Shown here: piece after piece, positions 10,201-21,900 of the stretch
How positions within the stretch are numbered: position 1 is the stretch's first letter
Layout: each line of letters opens with the position of its first letter
Assembly (NCBI GenBank): GCA_013399855.1
Contig: VXAY01002361.1
Location: 310,001-374,000 of the forward strand
DNA length: 64,000 nucleotides
From: Oxyruncus cristatus
Lineage: Eukaryota > Chordata > Aves > Passeriformes > Cotingidae
Reading direction: 5' to 3'
Position numbers and translations under genes: made by a program
The notes under the pieces: generated by a model
The model's database searches: none
What the model was told of the DNA's origin: nothing
Seen by the model: only the letters and a program-made list of their open reading frames with translations

Positions 10201-13200
10201 GTGTATTAGCCTCATACATGTTGATTTGTCTGGAAGGATATGGTACATTTTTCTGCAGTGATCAAGGAGGACTTCTTGAACTTTCATGTTGCCAGTCTGT
10301 AAAATAAGAATATTTATACAGCTCACTGAGGTGGGTAAATTGTAAATAGGTGAAAATAAAGTGAAACGACTTGACTGGATTTTCTGCAAGAAATCTCTGT
10401 CACAATAATTTTTATTTTTCTCCAAAACTCATCATTTGATTTAAAAGTCTGTTTCGAAGTTTCCAAGTTTGCCCCTGGTCATCCTCACAAATGATTTGGT
10501 GCACTAACCCAGTTAATCATCTCTGCAGTCATTTGAAATGTTATCACATTTGTAGTTGTGTTGTTTCTTCCCTGTTTACCCAGTGTATATGTGAGTATAT
10601 CCATAATAAAATACTCTGCATGGTTTCATGATAAATGAATAAATATAAATATATCCCTAAAATTTCAACTACTTTGGATTTATGCACCTCACAGATTAGA
10701 AATAATGTTGAAAGGGTAATCTGAAGGGCATATTTATGTTTTTTAAAATTCTTTCGAACTATGGTGGCTTTAAGATTTCAGGTAGAAAAGATTGGGCTCG
10801 GGAGAGCAGGGAAGAGATAAATATGCAGTAGTTCGCCTTCTAATATGTGTGGGAGGTTTTATTTCTTTCTGGAGAAAGATTAGTAAAAATGCACGCTTGG
10901 AAAATTTCCACTTTCTTGCTCTGCTCTAATCACTCCCTCAGATTATTGTCATGGAGATCCTGTCATACTTAGGAAGCCAAATCACGGGTTTTGGCAAAGC
11001 ATATTTAATACCTCTATAAAAGGGCCTGGAGAACTGTCCTCCTTTGCCATCAAGCATTACCTTACCAAACCTCATGCCTGCACTTTAAGTGAATGATGAC
11101 TGTTAGTCTTAATGCTGCTTAATGTGGAGTACAGCTGGAGATCGGATGTGTGCCTGTCACTCATTTCCTGGCTGTTTTCCAGTCCTGCGAGCATGAGTAC
11201 ACACACCAGGAAAAATGAACATCCACACTGAAAGCCCACCATGTGGCAAGGATGAACCATTTGAGATAACCAGCCCTTCCCTGGGCTAAGTGAAGTGGCT
11301 GAAAGCACCTCTGTATCAACAGGGTAAACAGTCCGTTTTGAGAAAATAGATCTTGATAGCAACTGAGGTTTTAACTCTTGACTTCAGAGACTTTTGATTT
11401 AAGAGTATGACCTTCACTGTGTGCCAGACATGTTCTCCAAGTTCTTTGAAAGGGGAAAGATGCCCCTGCTTCACCAGCTGTCATCCAAAAGCAATTGTTG
11501 ATGGAGCCCCTTTAGTTAACAAATATAACTGAAGGCAATTTGAAGGAAAAAGCATAGTTAGTTAAAATGATGGAACTGGCAAGAGAAAAATTATGTAAGA
11601 TCCACTTCTCTGAATGCTGAAAGTTTTAATGTTTTAATCATTCTAATGGCATTGCACATATGCATCAGCTTTCTGTGTCAGGGGGCAGCTGATACCCATG
11701 CAGTCCTTGGCACCAACATTGCTGTGGAACAACTATGTCAGGAGATAGAAGGAGGAAAGGTATCTCCTTGCTTTGGGATCAGAATATGCAGACCTGATGC
11801 CTCTTACAGCTGCCTGCAGTATGTGTGATTATTAAGGCTGCTGTAGTGCTTTGTTGTTAACCTGGCTTTTCAAGAAAACTGATGCTGTGAAATTTGCCTG
11901 AGTAAGAAGTTATCTCTGTGTTTGCATTTTGTTCAATGAGCTTGTTGGGTTAATACAATCTAGTTTATTCCTTCAAGCTGGTACACTAAAAAAATCCTTT
12001 TATGTTTCTTATTTTATCAGGAACCGTAGTTTTCTTCTCGGAACTAGGTCTTTAAGGAAAATACATTTTTCCAAAACTTCAGATAAAATATCAGAACTAA
12101 CAACCCGGTTCAGAATTGTTAGCTGTAAAATTTAGTAAAAAGACGGGCCTAATTCTCAGTAACAGGTATAATTAGCTTTAATTCTTAATTACTCTGAGTC
12201 AACTAATTGGTTTCATTGGGACTGCTGACAGTAATACTCAGAGCTAGGCATGCAAGTTCCTTCAGAATCACTCTTAAAGTTGGTAAGTTTTTTTGCAATA
12301 TGACAAAAGTCATTAGTGCAGAAAGAACGTCCTGGGCTGTCTGTTTTCAAATATAAAATGTCAATGTTAATGAAATACGGCGTTATTAGTAGTTATTTCT
12401 TGTGCTTATACTTTAGACCATAAAATCAGTGTGAATTGTTATATTTCTCTAGCAAAATAAAACTTGTCTGCCTGCACGCTTTCTTGGTGATGAATATTCG
12501 TGACAATGTATCTCTTGTGGATAAGGTGCAAAAAATGTAGTTTTAACATTGTCATCATATTAATGTGATGTATTTTACATGGTAATACAATTTGTTGATA
12601 TAATCCACTAGAAATGTTTTCTTCCTTCAGAATACTGCTAGGATAAAATTATTTATAATCATGCAATAAGCATTTTTAATCATGCAATTCTGTTGCCTTC
12701 ATTTAGAACGCATTGGTGGTCTTGTTTTATACGGATATGCTGAGGCTATAGCTTGACCCTCAAGCTATGGCTACCTTCCTGAGGCTTCATTGCAGAGCCA
12801 ATGTTACTGAATATTTAAAAGAATAATTATTGCTTTACTGCGGACTTTGTAAAAATTTCCGTATCTTGAAAATTCCATCTATAGTTCAATCTATATGAAT
12901 GTGAATATGATGTCCAAAAAATAATTTAATGAGTAGCAAATTCAGCAAGAAAATAGGGAGGCAGAATTGAAAAATCAAATGCCTGTGTTTCTTGGCACTC
13001 CAGATTGACTGTGGTTTCATTCTGGTTATGGACTACCTAAGACAGGGGAAGTATGTGACAATTCTTTGCATATACTTGTGTTTTTTATATACTGTATGGA
13101 CACATGCCATTTTAACTATGATGGATAACAACTGCAGTGCATATTTTAGTTAATCAGAAGATTCTTCATATGCATAATTTATGGTGCAATATAATTTTTA

Positions 13201-14581
13201 CGGTTCATGCTTGCAGTACTTGGACAGACAGACATCTGGTTAATAGTTTATAAGCAAATTAAATACTTGATGTATTATTAAAATGAAATTTCATCAGGGC
13301 TAAATCTAGTTCTTCTCTAGAATGTTGGAAAGTCAGTTAAAGTCTGATTCAAACCTGATGCCTCAAACTGGAGAGGACCTGTTTTGACTGTGGCACTTGC
13401 CTGCCTGTGTGTGCTTATTTCTGTTCTGTGGATAAAAGAGTAAGGAGTCTACTGACAGATTTGAGAACTGATTGGGGTGCATGCCCTTGGGAAAAATGTT
13501 CCTATTTTTTCTCAGTCAGTCAAGTGTTACAACAATGTTAAGCCATCAGAAACAGTGTTAGGTTTAAAGAGTCTCTTTCAGGCTAGTCCTATTTTGCTAC
13601 AGCTTTGCACTAAGCCTTAGGAATCTCTCTCAGAACAGAAAATATACCCCCCGTTAGGATGAAATGAGACATTATTAGTTATATTGCAATATTCCTTGAG
13701 TAAGAAATTACTCCCATCTGACATCTGTAAAGGTCCTTTGTTTTCCTTGCTGAAATCACAACAGTACACTTTTCATACATAACGTTTTCTTCTGCTTAAT
13801 TCTCTGTCGTCTTGGACTAATAAAGTGCAAAGTGCTTGAAACAAATGCAGAGACCTTGACATGGCTGTGCTTGATGCATGAGGCATCTATAACGTTTGGA
13901 AGAAAATGGCTCTTTCCCATGCTTAGCCTCAGTTGTGGGAGCATGTGGGCACAAAGGTCACGTTGTGCAGTCTGCTGGTGAAGGACTTTGTAGTTGACTG
14001 TATCTTACGTGCTCTCAGCTTCTGCCTTCTGTGGGGTTTTGTAGTTGTTGGCATCTCTCTTTTCCTGTTGCCTTTTCCATTCTCTGGTGTTTACCGGGGC
14101 TACAGCAATAGGCGGCAGCAATACGTTGGCCTGCAGTTTCTTGAAGGCTGTCCCTGCTGTTTGGGAGAGTTGTCATACCAACATTTGAAACTGGAAGTTG
14201 GGAACCATGACTTTAAATGATCACCCTGCATCCTCAGGACCTCTGATAAAGAGCTAATAATCTACACGGGGCCTCCAGGAACCCATTTAAGGCAATCATT
14301 CCCCAGAGCGATCGTCACTCCTGCTCTCTGCCTAGAGAGTGCTCTTCTGGTCGTTGTAGGTAAAGGTGGTTTATTGAAAATACTGGGATGGAGAGTTAGG
14401 AATAAACTGCATTAGGCTGCTAATGAGTAGTAATTGTTTATATTTAAAGCAATTTGATATGTTCATCCATTCATGAACAATTTCATTTTGTCTTACCACT
14501 TTTTTTGTTCATCATTCCTGATGACTTACACTACACATCAAAGCTCTTTTTATATTTCATTGATGTGCTGAATGGTTTTCC

Positions 14582-14602
14582 AAAAACCTTTAAAAGGTTT
14601 TT
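14582..14602. repeat. Near-perfect palindrome, 10-base arms
   Basis: AAAAACCTTT and AAAGGTTTTT-type arms are separated by one base, followed by a T run. This gives a short cruciform-capable AT-rich palindrome with no known role. Confidence 0.7.
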
Positions 14603-16984
14603 TTTTTTTGAAAATTACTTTTTTAAAAAACTTAGTTTTTTCATAATTACTTACCACGTTAAAATAGCCAAAAATAAATGAGAAGCTATTGATCATTTGA
14701 ATTTTCTCTCTGTGGAAGCATGGGAAAATCTCGGAGCATTTCAAAGCTAATAATAAAAAATTACCTGGGACTAACTAATTACGTGTAAAATAATAGCCTA
14801 TAATTATAAGGCAAGAAGAAATCAATAGGGCTCAATGTGTATTTGAGTCTTATCTCAAGGCTTGGAAGAACAAACTATTCTGTAAGATAAATTTGATAAG
14901 ATTGCTTCAAATAATATTTTTCAGAACAAATGAGTTGATAAATTTTATTTATTTTTTAAAGAAAACAAGATACGCATCAGTGAATAACCTTGGGGTCTAA
15001 CCTTGCAAGCTTTCCCCTCTGCAAGCAGTGCATGTAACAGCTCTGTCAATGCTAAATGAGATCCAAGAAGAGAGTGGCAAAAATGTTTGATTAGGAAGTA
15101 TCATTACATGGAAGGAATACAGCTTTTTCTTTGAAGGCTTCATGACGTAATAGTAGGGAACAAGGAGAAAGAATCGCCAAAATTAAGGCAACACATGACA
15201 TGTGGTGTCATGAAAACATGGCAGGGCTTACTAAACTTAACTGCTCACAGTTAATGCTGCCCTGGGCACGGAAACATGATCTTTAGCAGGTACACACCTA
15301 ACTGACTGCATATATATTTATCTAGAGGTATGTGTCAGCAGCCTGGAGAGCGTGCAGGGACCATCTGTTAACCAGCAGGATCTTAAAAGGCTTTAAGTGA
15401 GCAGCAGAGGGATCGCTCTAGAAGATGTGCAACTTGTTCTTTCAATTATTCAAGTCAGTGGCAGGTAGACCAGTCGGGAGCAGTGATAAGTGTTCCTTCA
15501 TTGTAGCTGTTTCAGGGTGTGTTTCTTTTGTAGCTTTTGGCAACAGTTACTGACATTTGTAGCCAGTTGTGATTTTAAGTAGCACCTCTTATTGAGAGGG
15601 AGCAAAATCCAGGACCTGTTTGCCGAGATACAGCCTGCTTTTAAACTCCTTTTTTCCCTCTGTTACTAAAATAGAACATTGTATCAGCTATGTATCAGTG
15701 TGGTGAATAAGGAGCCAGTTAGCACAACAGAAAGAGATTATTATCAGCAAGAGACAGAGGCATATACTGAGGAAGTGAACGTGGTTAGACGTATTAGACA
15801 TAGTCAAATCCAGAGCTGGGTTTTGTTTTAGGAAAACGTTATTCAAAACATCTGACCTCCTGTGTAAGTTTTTTGTTACTACGGTAGAACACATTTGGTC
15901 TTCCAGGTTAGCTTACGTGAAACTCTGGGATTACATTTATGTGTGCAATAGAGCTTTAGTGTTCCACAGCCACTAGTGTACATCCAACTTCCCTTGTTGA
16001 ACGGTGCATTGGGTTTGCCTGTTTGCGTGTGGGAACTGACTGTTTTATCCCTTTTAGAATTTTACACTGAATTTAAGGCAGAATTTGGAAGTGGATTGAG
16101 CAAGGAAATGTAGGTTGGATGTTGAAGAAGGTATTCTCAGTAGTTTAGACCAACTTTCATATTTTGACTTAGCTGGTTTGCTTTCTTAGAAAAAGATCCA
16201 GGACTGTATACAAAGGGACCCCACAAATAATTGTTTTATTGGGTGGGAAGGGTGATAGTCCTGTTGTTCACAGTGTGACCTCTTAATTAATACACCATCC
16301 AAGGAACACAAGAAGATGTATGTTGTCCTTCATCTGTCTTAAAATGTGCCCTGAAGTCTCCAAGATAAGTAATCTCCAACATTCATGTATGTCCTTTGCG
16401 TGAAGAGGAAGCTCAGAAGACCTAGAGATGATACAGAAGGAAAGGATTAGAATGGTGGTGGTGAAGACCTGTATTGTGTCTTTCTTCAATCACTGTGGCC
16501 TTAATAAGTAAGCTTAATAATTTTATTTGCCAACAGTTTTTCCTTTCCAAATTTTAAGAGAGATCAAAACATTCTCTGGAAAGAATTGGTATTTACAGAA
16601 TGGGGGGGAAAATGGATGAAGTGGTTTCAATCATTAAGATGTATTTCTTTCCCTGAAAAGAAGATTTTTTTGACTGAAGAAGGATGTTCCTCTGTCCTAG
16701 AATTGAATGTACTGAGGTTTTTTTTTCTGCTTACTGGGATTTAGAGGACTGTATTTTGTAAATGCAGTATCTCACTTTGCTTCCTACAGAACATTACCAA
16801 ACCAGATTCTATAAATGTCTATGCACAGTGTTTTATGTGAGCCAAAGATAATTTTTCTTGCTAGATCTTTTGCACCTTGCTGTACAGCTGCACAGGCATT
16901 TATGTATATCCTTTAGAGTTTTTATTCGCATCTGTAAATGAAAACCTAGAATGCTAATTCTCTTTCTTCTAACAAAGTTCTCTG

Positions 16985-17044
16985 ATGCTTTTCCTCTAGG
17001 AATCTCCTTCCTTAATGCTTTCCCCTTAGGAATCCCCTTTCTTA
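16985..17044 (+). repeat. Tandem duplication of a 30-base unit
   Basis: Two adjacent copies (16985-17014 and 17015-17044) share the layout ATGCTTT-CC-CT-AGGAATC-CCTT-CTTA with a few substitutions. In one frame this gives a repeated AFPLGI-FLN peptide inside a chance open frame. It is a local duplication by slippage or unequal exchange, old enough to have diverged. Confidence 0.8.
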
Positions 17045-17509
17045 ATTTTGTGTCGTTCTATGTGATTAGGGGGCTACTCTCTCTGAAGGACTTGTCCTGC
17101 CTTCTGAAGTCTGCATCACAGTCATCTTTCTTTTGAGATTGGAGAACTGTGAAGAAATGAGTTATTTGTAACAGTTTCTTGGTACTGGTCTTCATATTGG
17201 CTAAAGAAGTGACTACAAAAGGCAGTAAAGGTTCTTTTCCAACACTTTATGTACTGAGTCAACAATATCCTGAAGCTACATTGGACTCAGAGCAAAGGAT
17301 TAAGCATACATCTAGTGCAGAGAACTTTTTTATGTCATTATAATATCTTGCTCCTGCACTTACATAATTTATCCTGTGAGGATTGCAATGATGTATTTGC
17401 TTTTAGACATACCTCACCTTTGAAACCTTCTCTTGTATCTTAAAAAATTCAGTAAAAGCTATGTCTTAGTAAATTCTTTCAGGCTTCTTTTTCTTCCCTC
17501 TCCCTCCAG

Positions 17510-17533
17510 AAAAAGGATACAAAATATGAGCAG
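17510..17533 (+). other. Candidate 24-base microexon, unconfirmed
   Basis: A pyrimidine tract ending TCCCTCCAG (to 17509) is followed by 24 bases and then CAG|GTAAGT, a consensus donor. In frame 0 it would encode KKDTKYEQ. If spliced directly after the PHACTR1 exon (phase 1) it would hit a TGA after six codons, so in that gene it would act as a poison exon. Splice-site quality is the only evidence. Confidence 0.2.
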
Positions 17534-18190
17534 GTAAGTTTCCTTTTAATGAAGTTCTGTAATAGTTCACAGTGGCTTGAAAAAAAAAATGTTCAGAAAA
17601 ATAGATCTGACTGATTTCCTGTTCATTTAAATAATGTGTCTATCCTACGGCCCTCTTATATAATACAACATGGGTAAAGAGTAGTTATCTATAGCTCTGC
17701 TTACTTTTTACACTCTATCATAATGAATCTCCCAAAACAACCCTTAAATGGTTGCAGGGTAATTAAGGTTCACTGGTGCAACGGTAACTAGATTCTATAT
17801 TTAATTAGTTTCTCTGTAAAGTAGAATTGCTGCATCATATTTGAAATACTCTTTAATGATATTAATGAAATATGTCTTACAGGAACTTTAGCTTGAGGAC
17901 CAGTGTGGTTAGTATTTAAATTTTCTGCAAATCGAGCTTCTATTACTCAGATAAACCAGTTTCTGTTAAACCAACATTACAGCATCCTTATTTATAGAAA
18001 TACATATTCTGTTACAGTTCTGTAATTAGCCATGGGAAAGAACTGCTACCTCATAAATGGCTTATTGTCACTGTGGAAGGACCCAGCTCAGGAAAGCACT
18101 GATGTGTCAAGATTCATCATTAGCAAACATCAGAAGTGTGTTCCTGAATCAGTGTCTTAAGAGTCGAAGGAAAATCTGCTCAGTGGTAAT

Positions 18191-18993
18191 AATCGTAGAA
18201 TCTTAGAATGGTTTGGGTTGGAAGGGACCTTCAAATATCAGCTAGTCTACCCCTCTGCAATGCGCAGAGACATCTTCAGCTAGGTCAGGTTGCTCAGAGC
18301 CTCATGCAATCTTACCTTGAAAGTTTCCAAGGATGGTGCATCTACTACATCTCTGGGCAACATGTTCCAGTGTTTCACCACGCTCATTGCAAAAAATTTC
18401 TAGACTTATATCTAACCTGAATCAACCTTCTTTTAATATAAAGCTGTTTCTCCTTGTCCTGTCACAACATGCCCTGCTAAAATGTATGTCCCCATCTTTG
18501 TTATAAGCCTCCTTTAAGTACTGAAAAGCCACAATAAGGTCTTCCCCAGAGCCTTCTCTTCTCCAAGCTGAAGAACCTCGACTCTCTTAGCCTTTCCTCA
18601 CAGGAGAGGCATTCCATTCCTCTGACCATTTTTGTGTCCCTTCTCTGGACCTGCTCCAACAGGTCCATATCATTCCTGTGTTGAGGGCCCCAGAGCTGCT
18701 TACAGAACTCCAGGTGGAGCCTCACCAGAGTGGAGTAGAGGGGCAGAATCACCTCCCTCAGCCTGGGGAGGGAGAGAGCTGGCCGTTACTGTTTGTGCAG
18801 CCCAGAAGGCTGTTGGCTTTCTGGGTCATGTCCAGCTTTTCATCCACCCGTACCCCCAAGTCCTTCTCCCGCATCTCCCAGCCTGTACTGATACTTGGGG
18901 TTGCCCCAACCCACGTCCAGCATCTTGCACTGGGTTTTGTTGAACTCCATGAACTTCCCATGGGCCCACTTTTCAGGCTTGCCCAGGTCCCTA
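18191..18993 (-). mobile_element. CR1 LINE, 5'-truncated, carrying the degraded C-terminal end of ORF2
   Basis: The + strand begins with the reverse complement of the CR1 3' end (octamers, then GGTTTGGGTTGGAAGGGACC), so the element is on the minus strand. Moving 5' in the element, the minus strand encodes fragments like the end of the CR1 ORF2 protein: ILPLYSTLVRLHLEF, DLLEQVQRR, ERLRESRFFSLEKRRLWG, and further upstream KDLGVRVDEKLDMTQKANS. These sit in different frames with stops between them, so the copy is dead. The reverse transcriptase core and endonuclease are missing because of 5' truncation at about 18993. Open frames on both strands in 18501-18961 are remnants or shadows of this element. 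Confidence 0.93.
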
Positions 18994-21900
18994 GTCATTT
19001 CAGCATCTTCTTGCTTTGTCTTTATGTTTCAGAAAACAGTAAACCAACACCAGTCTTGGTAAAAGTGTTGGCAGGATGTGGAGCAGATGATTCTCATACA
19101 TTCCTCTTGGGACCTTTGCGTTGTCTTGGGAGGCACAACAAAGACCCTGAGGTGCTGGCACACCTCTTCAGAACTTTTTTGTGATTCTTCAAAGTATCGT
19201 ATTTAGAACCATGCTGTGTCCATACACAGAAGTGTGTAGGGAACAGACTTTGGAGAGAATGGGGAAGACTTCATCATATCAAATCAAATAGTGGTTCCTG
19301 CTGCTCTCACTCGTTACTATTCTTTAGGGCCTTATACTTTCCCTGCTTGCACACTGAGTTACAGTGGGGTCAAATTAGGTTTGCTAGACCAAAATCTTGG
19401 AAATCAAGGTCACAGATGTGTATGTCTGGTGTGCATGCTAATATTCAGTTGGATTGTCCCGGTTTTAGAAGTGCAGGATCTGTCATCACAGTATACTATT
19501 GATTTTTGTGTAACCTCTTCCGCCTGCCTTGGACTGCTGGCCCACACAGCCTCATGACAGCTCTCAAGTTAGACATGGTTGTTAGATGTGCTGGGCTTCT
19601 GCCTAAACACCATTTCTCTATGGGGAAGAACCATTTGCCAGGTCTTTCCAGATCTGAAGCAACCCAGTCAGAGGAGTACTATAAGCCTGTCTCTGGATAC
19701 CTGTAAGTCTGCATACTTCTCTCTGCATTTGGAGAGCATCTTCACTCATGCATAGATAATCTGACACATCCAGGAAATGTGTTTATTTCTATCTAGAAAA
19801 TCTATGTCCCAGGGAAAGCTACCCACCCCAGCCTTACTACTGTCCTCAGGATGCCCTCTGGGAAGTAATTTGCAACTGACTTCATGGTGCGTGCACCAAA
19901 AGGAGACTTTTCTGGTCTGATGAGAATGCTGGTGTGCTATAAACTTTCTTGTATTAGTACACTGGTGCACCAATGAGGTGAAAAAAATCACTTTCTAGTG
20001 TTACTAGTGTTTTTCATCCTAGAGGTGCTAGCAGATAAATATTGATTAACTATATTGAAATATTAATAGACACTGGTGAATTAGGTGGATCCTCAGTTGA
20101 TACTGAGGGATTGAATGAATTCTGAGGTCTTGCTCTGTGGCCCTGAGCTCTTGTTCTCAGTAATGTTTAAGGGACAGTTGATTCAATGGGTTGTTATTGT
20201 TGCAGTTCTTTAATCATTTCAGAACATATTGGTTATCCTCGCTGAATGGTTAGCAAAATAATAGACCAGTGGAATCTCTATGGGTCATGAAAACAGTTTC
20301 ATTTTGGTCGTTTGAGGTGCAGGGTGATTACTTTATTTGCTGATCCACATCTTTAAATATTTGGGTCTTTTGAATTTGTGAAAGGGAGCAGAAGAAATGG
20401 ATGTAACAACTGGCAGATAGGTCCATTTCACTGGGCGAATCAAGAGCCTGGAAGCTTAAACCTGTACAGCAGTGACAACAAGCTTTGGATTTTCCAAGAC
20501 CAGGCTTACCAGTGAGTGGTGGTAGTGATGGATTCCATTTTCACCACTTCTGTACTTTTTAGAATAATGTGACCCACATGATATCCAAAAATCAAAAAGC
20601 TCCTAGCAAGAGGCTTATTTGAAATAAATGGAAAGGTATGAATTGTTCTCCTGACAGATGGTTGATTGCTTTATTTTGGGCTTTGTACCCAATACTTAGA
20701 AACTCCATTGTAGCCTTCATGTGGCAGAGAGCTTACTTTGATGTATGGCCTTTCAAAATCTTATGAGAGAGCCCAACCTACTCTCTAATTCAACAGCGCC
20801 CTTCACTGGGTGACCTCCATGTAGTTTTAATTGCATTCTTTAATGGAAGCATCCTAATGTCTTGGGATTTTTGGCATGGCCACCATTGGTTTGTTTGGCT
20901 GAATTTGATAAAAAAACCAGCAAAAAATATGACAGTCACACTTGTTCATTTAATTCTTGTCTGCTTGCTGCCATGGATCTGAACTGGGATAGCTACTGGG
21001 AAGTGGACTTCGTGGGTAGAAGGACTTGGAGGGATGAAGAAGGAATCAAGCACAAATGGTTTGTCACTGAAGGATTAAATAAAAAAGCCTGGCTGTGAAA
21101 AATGGACTATCTTCTGTCTTAAGCCTCTTCACTGTTAAAGGCATATTTTCAAAGCTTCTAAGCTCCAAATATTAATGCACTTTCAAAACTATGTATATTA
21201 TTTAAAAGGAATAAATAACGGAGGTCAGAATTTCAACAGGTTTCCTTTAAAATAAGAATGACTGTCAGATTGCACATTACCTGGCACTTAATGGAGTAGC
21301 AGGGGGCCTAGTACTAGAATCTTAAATGCCAAGAAATGAAAAAGCCAAATGTTGTCACAAATACTCCGCACTTCAGAAAAAGATGAAGGTGAAAGTGGAG
21401 GTCTAAGCTTTGCCTTCGTACTCACGAACTCCTTTTTCACAGAGAGACTAGTGTTAGTGGAGAGATGTGAAGGGTAAGGTAATATTCCATCTAAAGAAGT
21501 ATGACAGATTCTGAACTTGAGTAATTATCAGTAATCAAGAAATTACAAGATTGCTTTTATTCTTTGTTTCTCTTTGTCTACCCTTTAAATTTTTAATGTG
21601 CTCCTGCTCTGGTGTTCATAGAACAACTTAACATCTAAAGACCCAGAACAGTAATGAAAAGAAGAAAAAGATAACCACCTGTAATCATCAGATTTGTAAT
21701 TTACAGTTACCTTCATTTAATGCGATGTGATCATTTAAAAAAAAAAAAAAAAGCTTGTGGGAAGGAAAAGGAGGAAAAAAGGGAAGACAACTCTCACCTA
21801 GAGCTGAGAATGTACACTAAATGCTTTTTGCTTGCTTTACTGCTGTTTCATTAAAAGAAAAAAAAAAAGATAAAGGAGAAATTTTTGTATCACTACTGCA

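Larger units (their letters stand above)
7221..18190. other. Long AT-rich intron block, no gene recognised
   Basis: About 11 kb of AT-rich DNA without a repeat family I can name. Open frames are short, and several begin at non-ATG codons (for example 13933-14220, which starts at TTG and has a hydrophobic stretch). Small items inside are listed separately: an AT-rich near-palindrome at 14582-14602, a 30-base tandem duplication at 16985-17044 and a 24-base exon-like segment at 17510-17533. The density of TAATTA and ATTTAAAT-type motifs in parts of 12.1-13.3 kb and 14.4-15.0 kb would suit conserved non-coding DNA, but that cannot be judged from one sequence. Confidence 0.55.

Noticed and set aside
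13933..14220. 95-codon frame with a hydrophobic stretch (possible membrane microprotein)
   Set aside because: It starts at TTG with no early ATG, and there is no promoter or splice context.
18501..19184. Open frames on both strands up to 168 codons
   Set aside because: They fall mainly within a 5'-truncated CR1 on the minus strand; the + strand frames are antisense shadows.
19652..19702. 51-base exon-like piece (SEATQSEEYYKPVSGY) with donor ACCT|GTAAGT, phase-compatible with later candidates
   Set aside because: Weak acceptor and great distance (about 20 kb) to the next candidate; phase match alone is not enough.
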